From contig NC_009142.1 of NCBI RefSeq assembly GCF_000062885.1, forward strand, positions 1,787,584-1,851,583: a stretch of DNA of 64,000 bases. Reading direction: 5' to 3'. The position numbers were made by a program, and so were the translations under genes. The notes under the pieces are model-generated. The model saw nothing but the letters and a program-made list of their open reading frames with translations, was not told the DNA's origin and did not search any database. The first letter of the stretch is position 1; each line of letters begins with the position of its first letter. Below are positions 17,592 through 27,447 of this stretch, one piece after another. The DNA is from Saccharopolyspora erythraea NRRL 2338 (GTDB lineage Bacteria; Actinomycetota; Actinomycetes; Mycobacteriales; Pseudonocardiaceae).

Positions 17592-19421
17592 TCAGAGGCC
17601 CAGGTCGGCCTCGAAGGCGCCTTCCTCGAGCCGCTGCTTGAGGGTGGCCAGGAACCGGGCCGCGTCCGCGCCGTCGACCAGGCGGTGGTCGTAGGACAGC
17701 ACGAGGTACACCATCGAGCGAATGGCGATCGTGTCGCCGCCGTTCTCGTCGGTGACCACGACCGGCCGCTTCACCACGGTGCCGGTGCCCAGCATGCCCA
17801 CCTGCGGCGGGTTCAGGATCGGCGTGTCGAACAGCGCGCCCCGGCTGCCGGTGTTGGTCAGCGTGAACGTGCCGCCGCTGAGCTCGTCCGGCTTGATCTT
17901 GTTGTTGCGGGTGCGCGCCGCCAGGTCGGCGATCTTGCGGGCCAGCCCGCCGAGGTTGAGGTCACCCGCGTCGTGGATCACCGGCGAGACCAGGCCGCGC
18001 TCGGTGTCGACCGCGATCGCCAGGTGCTCGGCGGCGTGGTAGGTGACCTCCTTGTTCTCCTCGTCCACCGAAGCGTTGAGCTTCGGGTGCAGCTTCAGCG
18101 CCTCGGCCGCGGCCTTGGCGAAGAAGGGCAGGAAGGAGAGCTTGACGCCTTCGGCCGCCTCGAAGTTCTGCTTGGCGCGGTCGCGCAGGCGGGCGATTCT
18201 GGTGACGTCGACCTCGACCACCGTGGTGAGCTGGGCGGCGGTCTGCAGCGACTCGACCATGCGGCGGGCCAGAAGCTGGCGCAGCCGCGTCATCTTCTGG
18301 GTGGTGCCGCGCAGCGCCTTGGCCTCTTCCGAGGGCTCCACGGCCTGGGCGGCCGCCGGGCCGGGCCGGGACGGAGCCGACGGAGCCGCGGCGGGCGCCT
18401 CCTGCTCGGCCTTGGCGGCGTCGACGGCGGCCTGCACGTCCTGCTTGCGGATCCGGCCGCCGACACCGCTGCCCTTGATCTTGGACAGGTCGATGCCGTG
18501 CTCGTTGGCCAGCTTGCGCACCAGCGGCGTCACGTACGGCGCGGCGCCCGAGGGGGCCTCGGCCGGAGCCGACGGCTGGGCGGGCTGCGCCGGGGCGGCC
18601 TGCTGGGGCTGCTCCTGCACGGGCTGCGGAGCGGGCTGGGCCGGAGCCTGCTGCTGAGCCGGTGCCTGCTGCTCGGCCGGGGCCGACTGCTGTGGCGCGG
18701 CCTGCTGTGGCGCGGCCTGCTGCGGGGCGGTCTGCTCCTCCGGCGGCGCGGCCGGGGCCGACGGCGCGGCGCCCTGCTCACCGACCACGGCCAGCTTGGC
18801 GCCGACCTCGACGGTGTCGTCCTCACCGGCGGAGATCTCCAGCAGGGTCCCGGCCACCGGGGAGGGGATCTCGGTGTCGACCTTGTCGGTGGAGACCTCC
18901 AGCAGGGGTTCGTCGACCTCGACGGTGTCGCCGACCTGCTTGAGCCACCTGGTGATCGTTCCCTCGGTGACGCTCTCGCCCAGCGCGGGCATCGGCACCT
19001 CGGTGCCCTGCGCCGAACCGGACTGGGCGGCACCGGAGCTCTGCGCCGGGGCCTCCTGCTGGGCCGGGGCGGGCTGCTGCTCGGGCTCCGGCTGCGCGGC
19101 CTCGGCCTGCTGGGGCTCGGGCTGCTGCGGCTCGGCCTGCTGGGGCTGCTCCGCGGGGGCGGACTCGCCGCCGCCGGACTCGCCCGACTCACCGATCACG
19201 GCGAGCTCGCCGCCGATCTCGATGGTGTCGTCCTCCTGGGCGACGATGCGCTGGAGCACACCGGCGGCCGGGGAGGGGATCTCGGTGTCGACCTTGTCGG
19301 TGGAGACCTCCAGCAGGGGTTCGTCGACCTCGACGGTGTCGCCCTCCTGCTTGAGCCACCTGGTGATCGTTCCCTCGGTGACGCTCTCGCCGAGTGCCGG
19401 CATCTGGACGGAGAAGGCCAT
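17592..19421 (-). CDS. sucB: Dihydrolipoyllysine acyltransferase, E2 of 2-oxoacid dehydrogenase (SucB/DlaT)
   Basis: This is a 609-residue E2 subunit. Lipoyl domain 1 spans residues 1-76, with lipoylated Lys43 in STDKVDTE. Lipoyl domain 2 lies at about 140-215, with the same motif. Two Ala/Pro/Gln-rich flexible linkers follow the lipoyl domains. A peripheral subunit-binding domain ([20 protein letters not shown]) and a C-terminal catalytic acyltransferase domain complete it, with the active-site pattern [13 protein letters not shown]. It passes acyl groups from E1 to CoA; mycobacterial DlaT of the same locus serves pyruvate dehydrogenase. It follows lpdA (E3) by 70 nt and is closed by a strong terminator. 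The DNA for the two lipoyl domains is almost identical over 121 bp. Confidence 0.95.
   Translation of the reverse strand: MAFSVQMPALGESVTEGTITRWLKQEGDTVEVDEPLLEVSTDKVDTEIPSPAAGVLQRIVAQEDDTIEIGGELAVIGESGESGGGESAPAEQPQQAEPQQPEPQQAEAAQPEPEQQPAPAQQEAPAQSSGAAQSGSAQGTEVPMPALGESVTEGTITRWLKQVGDTVEVDEPLLEVSTDKVDTEIPSPVAGTLLEISAGEDDTVEVGAKLAVVGEQGAAPSAPAAPPEEQTAPQQAAPQQAAPQQSAPAEQQAPAQQQAPAQPAPQPVQEQPQQAAPAQPAQPSAPAEAPSGAAPYVTPLVRKLANEHGIDLSKIKGSGVGGRIRKQDVQAAVDAAKAEQEAPAAAPSAPSRPGPAAAQAVEPSEEAKALRGTTQKMTRLRQLLARRMVESLQTAAQLTTVVEVDVTRIARLRDRAKQNFEAAEGVKLSFLPFFAKAAAEALKLHPKLNASVDEENKEVTYHAAEHLAIAVDTERGLVSPVIHDAGDLNLGGLARKIADLAARTRNNKIKPDELSGGTFTLTNTGSRGALFDTPILNPPQVGMLGTGTVVKRPVVVTDENGGDTIAIRSMVYLVLSYDHRLVDGADAARFLATLKQRLEEGAFEADLGL
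18860..19391 (-). repeat. Direct repeat within sucB coding for the two lipoyl domains
   Basis: Positions 18860-18980 and 19271-19391 are identical at all but 2 of 121 bp, offset 411 bp, and diverge sharply outside. Identity includes third codon positions, so it is more than protein-level constraint. Confidence 0.9.
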
Positions 19422-19491
19422 CTGTTCGCTGTCTCCTCGTTGTGTGGCGGGGTGCTTGGCTGACTCGTCTGGTCGGCCGGGATTTCAGACG

Positions 19492-20862
19492 TCAGCCGTG
19501 CACGTGCAGCGGCTTGCCGGCCAGGGCGAGGTGGGCCTCGCCGAGCGCTTCGGTCTGAGTCGGGTGTGCGTGCACCAGCGGTGCGACGTCCTCGGGCAGG
19601 GCCTCCCAGTTGTAGATGAGCTGGGCCTCACCGATGAGCTCACCGACGCGGTCGCCGACCATGTGCAGTCCCACCACCGGGCCGTCGGTGGCCCGGACCA
19701 GCTTCACCGCACCGGAGGTCTTGAGGATCTGGCTCTTGCCGTTGCCGGCCAAGTCGTAGTTGAAGGTCTCGACCGATCCGTACTGCTCCTTGGCCGCGGC
19801 CTCGGTCAGGCCGACCGAGGCGACCTCGGGGTGGCTGTAGGTGACCCGCGGGATGCCCGACTCGTCGATCGCCTGCGGGTTGAGCCCCGCGATCTCCTCG
19901 GCCACGAAGATGCCCTGCTGGAAGCCGCGGTGCGCGAGCTGCAGGCCGGGCACGATGTCGCCGACCGCGTAGACGCCGTCGACGCTGGTGCGCAGGCGGT
20001 CGTCGGTGCGCACGAAGCCGCGCTCCATGGTCACCCCGGCCTCCTCGAAGCCGAGGGCGGCGGTGTTGGGGCCGCGGCCGACGGCCACCAGCAGCAGGTC
20101 GGCGTCGTACTGGTCGCCGTTCTCCAGGCTGACCGAGACCCCCTCGGCGCTCTGCTGGGCACCGGTGAACTTGACGCCGGTCTTGAACTTGATGCCGCGC
20201 TTGCGGAACTCGCGCTCCAGGCGCTTGGAGATGAACTCGTCCTCGTTGGGCACCAGGTGCGGCAGGGCCTCGACGATGGTGACCTCGGCGCCGAAGGAGC
20301 GCCAGACGCTGGCGAACTCCACGCCGATCACGCCACCGCCGAGCACCACGACCTTCTCCGGCACGAAGTCCAGGTTCAGGGCCTGCTCGCTGGCGATGAC
20401 CCGGCCGCCCAGCTCCAGCCCCGGCAGCGACTTGGAGTACGAGCCTGTGGCGAGCACGACGTTGCGGCCGGTGTAGCGGGTGCCGTCGACCTCGACGGTC
20501 TTGGCGTCGACCAGGGTGCCCGCACCCTCGACGACGGTGATCTTGTGGGCCTTGAACAGACCCTGGACGCCCTTGTAGAGCTTGCTGACGACACCGTCCT
20601 TGTAGGAGTTGACGCCTGCGATGTCGATGCCCTCGAGCGAGGTCTTCACACCGAACTGGTCGCCGTCGCGGGCGGAGTCGGCGACCTCCGCTGCGTGCAG
20701 CAGCGCCTTGGTGGGGATGCACCCGCGGTGCAGGCAGGTCCCACCGAGCTTGTCCTTTTCGATAAGGACGACGGACAGGCCGAGCTCGGCCGCGCGGAAA
20801 GCGCAGGCGTAGCCGCCCGAGCCGCCGCCGAGAATGACCAGATCGGCGGACGTGTCGGTCAC
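19492..20862 (-). CDS. lpdA: Dihydrolipoyl dehydrogenase (E3)
   Basis: This 456-residue FAD flavoprotein reoxidises dihydrolipoyl groups with NAD+. The FAD motif GGGSGGY is at residues 12-18, and the redox-active disulfide is Cys43/Cys48 (GGTCLHRGCIPTK). The NAD-binding motif GGGVIGVEFA, YAVGDIV and the C-terminal His-Glu segment HAHPTQTEALGEA are also present. GTG at 20862 is preferred because GAGGAG lies 7 nt upstream; ATG 20883 is in frame but has no such site. It is the first gene of an operon with sucB. A 276-nt divergent region separates it from the next gene. Confidence 0.95.
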   Translation of the reverse strand: MTDTSADLVILGGGSGGYACAFRAAELGLSVVLIEKDKLGGTCLHRGCIPTKALLHAAEVADSARDGDQFGVKTSLEGIDIAGVNSYKDGVVSKLYKGVQGLFKAHKITVVEGAGTLVDAKTVEVDGTRYTGRNVVLATGSYSKSLPGLELGGRVIASEQALNLDFVPEKVVVLGGGVIGVEFASVWRSFGAEVTIVEALPHLVPNEDEFISKRLEREFRKRGIKFKTGVKFTGAQQSAEGVSVSLENGDQYDADLLLVAVGRGPNTAALGFEEAGVTMERGFVRTDDRLRTSVDGVYAVGDIVPGLQLAHRGFQQGIFVAEEIAGLNPQAIDESGIPRVTYSHPEVASVGLTEAAAKEQYGSVETFNYDLAGNGKSQILKTSGAVKLVRATDGPVVGLHMVGDRVGELIGEAQLIYNWEALPEDVAPLVHAHPTQTEALGEAHLALAGKPLHVHG

Positions 20863-21138
20863 TTCGCACTCCTCGACAGGCATCGTTGACTCGCGTTGGC
20901 GCCCGGCACGCACAGGTCAGGCGCTTCGGGGCCATCTTGTCACCACACTGTGTACCGACGCGACGTGGGCTCGCCCTATTCCGGGCCCTTCGACCGAGAT
21001 CACACGCACTAAAACCGCACCTGCCGGACACAGCCGGTGGCATCATCGATGCAGAGAACATCTCGTCGCGGTCCTCCCCGCCCGGGGAGCCGGTGGTGCG
21101 GCCGGCCGGGGCGGGACCCGAGTGGAAGGTGGGTCGGC

Positions 21139-21483
21139 GTGGGCCTGTTCGACCGGCTTCGCCGCAGACGGCGCCCGGCGCGCTCGGCGAGTTCCCAGGA
21201 CACCGATCACCTGCGGGAATGGGCTGCACGGCGGCGCGGGGTGGAGGCCTACATCGAGCCGCGCACCGCGGTGACCGAGACGACGCTGGTGCTCGTCGCC
21301 CACGACGGGGAGTGGACCCGCCGCCGGGTCGCCGGCCCGGACGCCGCGCACCGCTTCGCCCGCAAGCTGTCGATGCCGTGCTACGAGGTGTCCAAGGTGG
21401 GCTACCCGCAGCGCATGCGCGACTACCAGGCGAGGCAGCGGATCGTGCGCGACCGCGAGCGGCGCAGGGCGCTGGAGGACTGA
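21139..21483 (+). CDS. Conserved hypothetical protein, small and basic
   Basis: This is a 114-residue protein. It starts [15 protein letters not shown], a basic tail, then a folded region with TTLVLVAHDGEWTRRRV, KLSMPCYEVSKVGYPQRMRDY and an Arg-rich C-terminal helix. I recognise it only as an actinobacterial conserved hypothetical; the central pattern suggests a small alpha/beta domain. GTG 21139 has GGAAGG about 10 nt upstream. It is divergent from lpdA and convergent with the OsmC gene. Confidence 0.7.
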   Translation: MGLFDRLRRRRRPARSASSQDTDHLREWAARRRGVEAYIEPRTAVTETTLVLVAHDGEWTRRRVAGPDAAHRFARKLSMPCYEVSKVGYPQRMRDYQARQRIVRDRERRRALED

Positions 21484-21496
21484 GCGCGCCGGGTTC

Positions 21497-21982
21497 TCAG
21501 TTCGCGACGCGGGTGCTGGGCTCGTGGTGCACCGGGAAGGTCACGGACTTGGCGATGTAGCAGAGCTCGTGCGCGCGCTCGTGCAGGGCCTCGGCGACGT
21601 CGACGCTGGCGCGGTCGGCGACGGTGACCTCCGGGGCGAGCACGACCTCCTCGAACTGGCCGGAACCGTCGGCGTTCTCCGCGAGCGTCCCGCGCGCCCG
21701 GTCGTGGTAGCCGATCACCACGACGCCGCAGTCGGCGGCCAGGTGCAGGTACCAGAGCATGTGGCACTGCGCCAGCGACGCGACCAGCAGCTCCTCGGGG
21801 TTGTAGCGGTCGGCGTCGCCGCGGAAGACCGGGTCGGCCGAGGCGTCGATGACGCCCTTGCCGTCCGCGCGCACCTCGTGGGTGCGCCGGTAGCTGCGGT
21901 AGGAGGTGGTGCCCTGCCCGGTGTTGCCGGTCCACACCACGTCGACCTGGTAGCCGTGCTTGCCCGGCTCGGTGTCAGTCAC
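21497..21982 (-). CDS. OsmC/Ohr-family peroxiredoxin-like protein
   Basis: This is a 161-residue protein. The conserved pair of reactive cysteines appears as NPEELLVASLAQCHMLWYL and AHELCYIAKSV. The family reduces organic or hydro-peroxides by thiols, often lipoyl- or mycothiol-linked; which reductant is used here is unknown. GTG 21982 with AGGA 7 nt upstream is chosen over ATG 22033. It lies 83 nt after leucyl aminopeptidase on the same strand. Proximity to lpdA and lipoyl genes is suggestive, since Ohr-type enzymes can use lipoylated proteins, but that link is inference. Confidence 0.88.
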   Translation of the reverse strand: MTDTEPGKHGYQVDVVWTGNTGQGTTSYRSYRRTHEVRADGKGVIDASADPVFRGDADRYNPEELLVASLAQCHMLWYLHLAADCGVVVIGYHDRARGTLAENADGSGQFEEVVLAPEVTVADRASVDVAEALHERAHELCYIAKSVTFPVHHEPSTRVAN

Positions 21983-22065
21983 CCCGCCATCCTGGCATCC
22001 GGGGGCGGTGCCGTGTTGATCCGTTTGAGGCATGGATCACGCCGCGGCACCGCCCGTTCACCGGA

Positions 22066-23556
22066 TCAGTCGTGGTCGGCGATGTCGGCCAGCACCGCGG
22101 CGAGGGTGCGGACCGGGACGCCCGTGCCGCCCTTGGCGGTGTACCCCCACGGCGAGCCGGAGTTGTACGCCGGGCCCGCGATGTCGATGTGGGCCCACGG
22201 CACGCCCTCGGCGACGAACTCCCGCAGGAACAGCCCGGCCGCGAGCATGCCGCCCCAGCGGTGGCCGGTGATGTTGGCCAGGTCGGCCAGCCGCGAGTCG
22301 AGGTCGCCGCGCAGCTCCTCGGGCATCGGCATCGCCCAGGCGCCCTCGCCGACGGCCTGGGAGAGCTCGGCGACCCGGTCGCGGAACTCGTCGGTGCCCA
22401 TCACGCCGGGGGTCCGCTTGCCCAGCGCGACGACCTGCGCGCCGGTCAGTGTGGAGGTCTCGACGAGGTAGTCCGGCTCGTCCTCGCAGGCGCGCACGAT
22501 GGCGTCGGCCAGGATGAGCCTGCCCTCGGCGTCGGTGTTGAGGACCTCGACCGTCTTGCCGCCGTACATGGTCAGCACGTCGCCGGGGCGGTAGGCGGTG
22601 CCCGACGGCATGTTCTCGGCCATCGGCACGGTGGCGGTGATGTCGATCGGGTAGTTGAGCCTGGCCGCCAGCACCATCGTCGCGATCACCGCGGCCGCGC
22701 CCGACATGTCCGAGGTCATCTCGTCCATGTTGGCGCCGGGCTTGAGCGAGATGCCGCCGGTGTCGAAGGTGATGCCCTTGCCGATCAGCGCGACCTTCTT
22801 GGCGCCCTTCGGTCCCTTGTGGCGCAACCGCACCAGCCGCGGCGGCCGGGACGAGCCGCTGCCGACGCCGAGGATGCCGCCATAGCCCTGCTTGCGCAGC
22901 GCGTTGTCGTCGAGCACCTCGACCTCCAGGCCCGCGCCGCGGCCGAGCTCGCTCGCCCGGTCGGCGAAGGAGGCCGGGTACAGGTCGTTCGGCGGGGTGT
23001 TGATCAGGTCGCGGGCGGTGCTGACGGCCTCGGCGATGGCGGTGGCGCCCTTGAGCGTCGCCCTGGTCGCGTCGTCCTTGGCGTCGGCCACCACGAGGTC
23101 CACCTTGGACACCGGCTCGTCGCCGGGCTGCGACTTGTAGCGGCTGAAGGCGTAGGCGCCCAGCACCGTGCCCTGCACGGCCGCCGACAGGTCCACGGCG
23201 GACAGGGTGGTGGCGGCGTGCGAGACACCGGTCAGCGCACGGGCGGCGGCGCCGGAGCCGCGCCGGACGGACTCGGCCGAGGGCCCGTCGTCGGCCGGCT
23301 TGCCGAGGCCGGCCGCGACCAGGACCTCCGCGCGCAGCTTGCCGCCCGCGGGGAGCTTGACCACCTCGTCGGCCTTGCCGGTCGCACCCAGGGAAGCCAG
23401 CACCTTCGCGAGGTCGCCGTCGAAGGCGGCCGCGACCTGCTCGGAGCCGGGCGCGAGCTCGACGCCGTCCGGTCCGGCCACGGTGCCGATGATCAGCGCT
23501 TCGACCGTCAGCTTGGCCACCGCGCCGTCGGTGAGGGCGAGTTTGGGTGTCGTCAC
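22066..23556 (-). CDS. pepA: Leucyl aminopeptidase, M17 family
   Basis: This 496-residue cytosolic di-metal aminopeptidase releases N-terminal residues from peptides. The C-terminal catalytic domain shows [15 protein letters not shown] with metal-site Lys and Asp, plus [14 protein letters not shown], the family signature with the catalytic Arg. The N-terminal half is the usual macro-like domain. The start is GTG 23556. The mycobacterial counterpart (pepB, Rv2213) lies in the same neighbourhood. The OsmC gene follows on the same strand. Confidence 0.95.
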   Translation of the reverse strand: MTTPKLALTDGAVAKLTVEALIIGTVAGPDGVELAPGSEQVAAAFDGDLAKVLASLGATGKADEVVKLPAGGKLRAEVLVAAGLGKPADDGPSAESVRRGSGAAARALTGVSHAATTLSAVDLSAAVQGTVLGAYAFSRYKSQPGDEPVSKVDLVVADAKDDATRATLKGATAIAEAVSTARDLINTPPNDLYPASFADRASELGRGAGLEVEVLDDNALRKQGYGGILGVGSGSSRPPRLVRLRHKGPKGAKKVALIGKGITFDTGGISLKPGANMDEMTSDMSGAAAVIATMVLAARLNYPIDITATVPMAENMPSGTAYRPGDVLTMYGGKTVEVLNTDAEGRLILADAIVRACEDEPDYLVETSTLTGAQVVALGKRTPGVMGTDEFRDRVAELSQAVGEGAWAMPMPEELRGDLDSRLADLANITGHRWGGMLAAGLFLREFVAEGVPWAHIDIAGPAYNSGSPWGYTAKGGTGVPVRTLAAVLADIADHD

Positions 23557-23840
23557 GTGCGTATCCTCCGGGCCTACGGGGTTGAAGCGGGCCGCCGGAG
23601 CGCGGTCCTGTCCGCACTCTAGAACGGCCCGGGTGGATCAAGCCGTCCAGGCGTGGCGCTTGGCGCAGACACGACAGCGCCGCGGATCCGGCGGCGCGGG
23701 CCGGCGGTGCCACCGCGGGCCTCTGGTGGCCCCGCGCCTTAGCCAGGATGGCATCCTGTCGGTTCTATCCTGGTTGGGCCGTCCGGCGCATCAGCCGACA
23801 GGCGGCTGCCCAGGGCGGCATCCTCTGTAAGGGTGGTCTC
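23557..23840. promoter_or_regulatory. Divergent pepA/permease intergenic region with inverted half-sites
   Basis: This 284-nt gap contains CAGGATG-G-CATCCTG at 23744-23758. A further ATCCTGG at 23767-23773 pairs with CCAGGAT at 23743-23749, so three half-sites of an AGGAT-type motif lie 68-98 nt ahead of the permease start. A GC-rich inverted region precedes them near 23675-23735. No gene was seen. Confidence 0.45.
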
Positions 23841-25088
23841 GTGGCCCAAGAGCTGGAGTTGCCCCGACGTCTCGAGGCCGGGACCAGCGCGATCCCGCAG
23901 GCGCTGGGCGCCATGCTCGGCGTCGGCCTGTTCGTCGGCCTGGCCCCCGCGTTCGCCGCGGCGGGCCCGTGGTCGCTGTTCGGACTGCCGGTCGCGGCCC
24001 TGGCGGCCACCTGCTGCGCGGTCTCCACCGCCTACCAGTCGGCGGCCTACCGGGGACCGGGCGCGGCCTACACCTGCACCCGCTCACGGGTGGGCCTGGT
24101 GCCCGCGCGGATCGGCGCCACGACCCACATCGCCGGTCAGGTCGCCGCGATGGCGGCGATCGCCGGGGTGATCGGTGACCTGCTGGTGCCCTCCTCATCC
24201 GGCGGGGCGGCCGCGGTGGCGGTCCTGCTCGCGGTGCTCGCCGCGACCGCCGGCCTGCGGATCAGGGGGCGCGCGGCCTGGCTCTGGCTGCTGCTGACCT
24301 TCGCGGTGGTGGCCGTCGTCGTCGCCGTCTGCTTCGGCATCGCCCCCGTGCCCGCGCAGCCGTCCTCGCCTCCCGGGCCCGACAGCGCGGTCGGCATCAC
24401 CGGTGCGGCGGGAGTGCTGTTCTTCGCTTTCCTCGGCTTCGAGCGGCTGACCGCGCCCGCCGAGCAACGCGACCGGTTCGACTGGCGGGTGGTCCGCCGC
24501 GGCGTGACCGTCTCGCTGGCCGTAACCACCGCGCTGCTCGGGCTGCTGTCGGCCGGACTGCTCTACCAGCTCGGTCCGGCCCGGCTCGCGTTGTCGCCCG
24601 TTCCGGTGATCGACGTTCTGGGCGCGGCGGCCGCGTCGGACCTGCGGCCGGTGGTCGCGGTCGGCGTCGCGGTGGCGCTGCTGCCGGTCCTGCTCGCCGC
24701 GCTGGAGATCGCCCGCTCGACCGGACTGGCGCTCGTCCGCGACGGCGATCTGCCCGCCGCGCTCGGCCGCCGCGCGCGGTCCGGGACGCCATATCCGCTG
24801 GATCTGCTGGTGGGAGCGGCCGCGGCCGCGGTGGCGCAGTTCGTCGACCCGATCCCGGCGATGGCGTTCGCGGCCTGCAGCGTCCTCGTCCACTACGCGT
24901 TCGCGAACGCCGGAGCGCGACTGCTCCTGGCGGAGGAACGCGCTTGGCCCATGCGGGCGGCATGCCTTGGTATGGGTCTCGCAGTCGTGCTTGCCATGAG
25001 TATGCCGGTGCCCGCTTTGCTTGCGACCCTTGCAGTCGTCATTGTGGGGCCCGTCACGACGGGTGCCTTCTCCCGACGATGGAGCTGA
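23841..25088 (+). CDS. APC-superfamily permease-like membrane protein
   Basis: This 415-residue protein has about 10-11 hydrophobic segments. The first reads IPQALGAMLGVGLFVGLAPA and corresponds to the unwound TM1 glycine motif of amino-acid/polyamine permeases. TM6 has FFAFLGFERLTAPAEQ, also APC-like. Substrate is unknown, probably an amino acid or amine. GTG 23841 follows AAGGG; the upstream open frame lacks a ribosome site. The DUF402 gene begins 7 nt after the stop, so the two are co-transcribed. Confidence 0.75.
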   Translation: MAQELELPRRLEAGTSAIPQALGAMLGVGLFVGLAPAFAAAGPWSLFGLPVAALAATCCAVSTAYQSAAYRGPGAAYTCTRSRVGLVPARIGATTHIAGQVAAMAAIAGVIGDLLVPSSSGGAAAVAVLLAVLAATAGLRIRGRAAWLWLLLTFAVVAVVVAVCFGIAPVPAQPSSPPGPDSAVGITGAAGVLFFAFLGFERLTAPAEQRDRFDWRVVRRGVTVSLAVTTALLGLLSAGLLYQLGPARLALSPVPVIDVLGAAAASDLRPVVAVGVAVALLPVLLAALEIARSTGLALVRDGDLPAALGRRARSGTPYPLDLLVGAAAAAVAQFVDPIPAMAFAACSVLVHYAFANAGARLLLAEERAWPMRAACLGMGLAVVLAMSMPVPALLATLAVVIVGPVTTGAFSRRWS

Positions 25089-25094
25089 GGCGGC

Positions 25095-25757
25095 ATGCTC
25101 GACATGAGCGGAGTGGGGCAGCGGAGCCTGCCCGCGTGGAACTACGGCCAGGAAGTCCTCTACCGGTTCTTAAGGCTCGACGGCTCGATGGGCACCGTGC
25201 ACCCGGCGCGGGTGCTCGCCGACGACGGCGAGACCCTGCTGTGCTGGGTGCTGCCCGGCACGTCCATCCGGGTCACCACCTCGCCGGACGGTCGCAACCC
25301 GCGCGACCTGCCGATGGCCGAGCGGTTCGGCGGCGTCCGCGTCCCGGCCCGCTCGATCTGGCGGGGCACGCCCACGCTGCGGATGGTCTTCGAGAACGAG
25401 TGGTCGTCGGTGTGGTGGTTCTTCGAGCCCGACGGCACCTTCCGCAACTGGTACGTGAACCTGGAGATGCCGCTGGGCCGGGACGCCACCGGCGTCAGCA
25501 GGGTCGACGGGGTGCTCGACGTCGAGGTGTTCCCGGACGGCCACTGGCAGTGGAAGGACGAGCACGAGGTCGACGCCGCGTTGGCGGCCGGGCGATTCGA
25601 CCGCTCGTTCATCACCAGGATCAGGGCCGAGGGCGAGCGCATGATCGCGCTGGCCAAGGCAGGGGACTTCCCGTTCGACGGCACCTACTGCGACGCGCGG
25701 CCGGACCCGGGCTGGACCCTGCCATCGCTCCCGGAGTCACTGCTGGTCGACCCGTGA
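25095..25757 (+). CDS. DUF402 (FomD-like) protein
   Basis: This 220-residue soluble protein has the DUF402 core FRNWYVNLEMPLGRDATGV, then VDGVLDVEVFPDG and a DEHEVDAA acidic stretch, which supply the metal/nucleotide-binding acidic residues of this fold. Relatives include FomD, a nucleotide phosphonate hydrolase, and nucleoside di/triphosphatases such as YgaC-type enzymes. Specificity here is unknown. ATG 25095 starts 7 nt after the permease gene; ATG 25104 is an alternative. The 3' end faces a small membrane protein gene. Confidence 0.8.
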   Translation: MLDMSGVGQRSLPAWNYGQEVLYRFLRLDGSMGTVHPARVLADDGETLLCWVLPGTSIRVTTSPDGRNPRDLPMAERFGGVRVPARSIWRGTPTLRMVFENEWSSVWWFFEPDGTFRNWYVNLEMPLGRDATGVSRVDGVLDVEVFPDGHWQWKDEHEVDAALAAGRFDRSFITRIRAEGERMIALAKAGDFPFDGTYCDARPDPGWTLPSLPESLLVDP

Positions 25758-25791
25758 TCCGGACTCGCGCTCGCGGGTGGTGGCCGCGGCC

Positions 25792-26085
25792 CTAGAGCGC
25801 GAGGAAGAAGAACAGGCCGAAGAGCGCGACGAGCACCGCGACGCCTCCGACGGAACCGCCCCGCAGGTCCTTCGGGAAGAACGTCCGGTGCTTGTTGCGC
25901 CACCAGAACGCCCAGCCGCCGGCCAGGGCGGCGCCGACGATCGCGCCGAAGATGTCCAGCCAGGCATAGCCCCAGAGGATCAGGAAGCCTCCGCCCAGCG
26001 GCATCAGCGCGGCCAGCGTCGCGGCCAGCATGTCCTGCGAGACGGTCGTCGGGCCGGCCGCGGGAAGGTTCTGGGCGTCGGTCAT
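25792..26085 (-). CDS. Small conserved membrane protein
   Basis: This 97-residue protein has a soluble N-terminus (MTDAQNLPAAGPTTVSQD). Two or three membrane segments follow: ATLAALMPLGGGFLILWGYA, IFGAIVGAALAGGWAFWW and the C-terminal VGGVAVLVALFGLFFFLAL. Function is unknown. ATG 26085 is chosen; the frame extends to 26193 but through the ilvE promoter region. It is divergent from ilvE with a 137-nt gap. Confidence 0.65.
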   Translation of the reverse strand: MTDAQNLPAAGPTTVSQDMLAATLAALMPLGGGFLILWGYAWLDIFGAIVGAALAGGWAFWWRNKHRTFFPKDLRGGSVGGVAVLVALFGLFFFLAL

Positions 26086-26128
26086 GGCCACATCATAGAA
26101 GGCGCCGTCCGGATGGTGGCCGTCTCGC

Positions 26129-26150
26129 GGAACAACGACGGAACAACGAC
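26129..26150. repeat. 11-bp tandem repeat in the ilvE upstream region
   Basis: GGAACAACGAC occurs twice back to back (26129-26139 and 26140-26150), 73-94 nt before the ilvE start. It may be a regulator site or a simple slippage product. A small GGAAG/CTTCC inverted repeat lies just downstream. Confidence 0.5.
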
Positions 26151-26222
26151 GTCGAAAACTCGGAAGCCCAACTTCCGTAGATCGGGTTTCCACTGCTCGA
26201 AGCGTCGCGATACGGTACGCGC

Positions 26223-27326
26223 ATGACTGAAGCGCTGTCGTTCACCCGCAACACCAACCCGAATCCGGCCTCGGACCAACGCCGGGCGGAGGTGTTGGCG
26301 AATCCGGGTTTCGGCCAGTACTTCACCGACCACATGGTGACAATCCGGTGGAGCGCCGAGCAGGGCTGGCACGACGCCCGGCTCGAGCCGTACCACTCGC
26401 TGGAGCTCGACCCAGCCACCACCGTCCTGCACTACGCGCAGGCGATCTTCGAGGGCCTCAAGGCCTACGAGCAGCCCGACGGTTCGGTCGCGGCCTTCCG
26501 GCCGGACGCCAACGCGCGGCGGTTCCAGCGCTCGGCGCAGCGCATCGCCATGCCGGAGCTGCCGGAGGAGCTGTTCGTGGACTCCCTGCGCGAGCTGGTG
26601 GGAGCGGACCGCGGCTGGGTTCCCACCGAGCACGAGAGCTCGCTGTACCTGCGGCCGTTCATGATCTCCACCGAGGCCAGCCTGGGCGTCAACCGGCCGG
26701 CCAACTCCTACCTGTACTCGGTGATCGCCTCGCCCGCCGGTTCCTACTTCGCAGGCGGGATCAAGCCGGTCACGGTGTGGCTGGGCCACGAGTACGTGCG
26801 GGCGGCTCCCGGCGGCACCGGCGCGGCGAAGTTCGCGGGCAACTACGCGGCTTCCTTCGTCGCCCAGGCGCAGGCCGTGGCCAAGGGCTGCGACCAGGTG
26901 GTCTGGCTGGACGCGGTGGAGCGCAGGGCCGTCGAGGAGATGGGCGGCATGAACCTGTTCTTCGTGTTCGGCTCGGGTTCCGACGCCAGGCTGGTGACCC
27001 CGGCGCTGACCGGCAGCCTGCTGCCGGGCATCACCCGCTCGTCGCTGCTGCGGCTCGGCGAGGAGCTCGGGATGCAGGTCGAGGAACGGCGCATCACCAC
27101 CGACGAGTGGGAGAAGAAGGCCGCCTCCGGTGAGCTGACCGAGGTCTTCGCCTGCGGCACGGCCGCGGTGATCACCCCCGTCGGCCACGTCAAGTCCGAG
27201 GACGCCGAGTTCACCATCGCCGACGGCCGGCCCGGCACGGTGACGATGGCCCTGCGCGAGAAGCTGACCGGCATCCAGCACGGCACGGTCGAAGACACCC
27301 ACGGGTGGATGACCAAGCTGGTCTGA
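26223..27326 (+). CDS. ilvE: Branched-chain amino acid aminotransferase (IlvE)
   Basis: This 367-residue fold-type IV PLP enzyme interconverts Leu, Ile and Val with their 2-oxo acids. The PLP lysine is Lys203 in [14 protein letters not shown]. Other family segments are [37 protein letters not shown] and GGMNLFFVF. The ATG at 26223 is clear. It is a single-gene unit with its own terminator. It occupies the same syntenic slot as mycobacterial ilvE (Rv2210c). Confidence 0.96.
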   Translation: MTEALSFTRNTNPNPASDQRRAEVLANPGFGQYFTDHMVTIRWSAEQGWHDARLEPYHSLELDPATTVLHYAQAIFEGLKAYEQPDGSVAAFRPDANARRFQRSAQRIAMPELPEELFVDSLRELVGADRGWVPTEHESSLYLRPFMISTEASLGVNRPANSYLYSVIASPAGSYFAGGIKPVTVWLGHEYVRAAPGGTGAAKFAGNYAASFVAQAQAVAKGCDQVVWLDAVERRAVEEMGGMNLFFVFGSGSDARLVTPALTGSLLPGITRSSLLRLGEELGMQVEERRITTDEWEKKAASGELTEVFACGTAAVITPVGHVKSEDAEFTIADGRPGTVTMALREKLTGIQHGTVEDTHGWMTKLV

Positions 27327-27337
27327 CCACCGGCGAC

Positions 27338-27375
27338 ACGACGGCGCCCCCGCTTCCCGGCGGGGGCGCCGTCGT
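27338..27375 (+). terminator. Intrinsic terminator of ilvE
   Basis: A 15-bp perfect stem (27338-27352 with 27361-27375, 8-nt loop) starts 12 nt after the ilvE stop. It is followed by CGTTTCC. Confidence 0.85.
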
Positions 27376-27447
27376 CGTTTCCGGTGCCCTTGTCGGGGTT
27401 CGGAGGTAGCTTCCCGTTGAGACGCGCGTCACACCACGGGAGGAACC

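Noticed and set aside
16632-19463. 943-codon open frame antisense to the epimerase and sucB
   Set aside because: The product is Gly/Leu/Arg repeats that reflect the Ala/Pro/Gln linkers of SucB read backwards.
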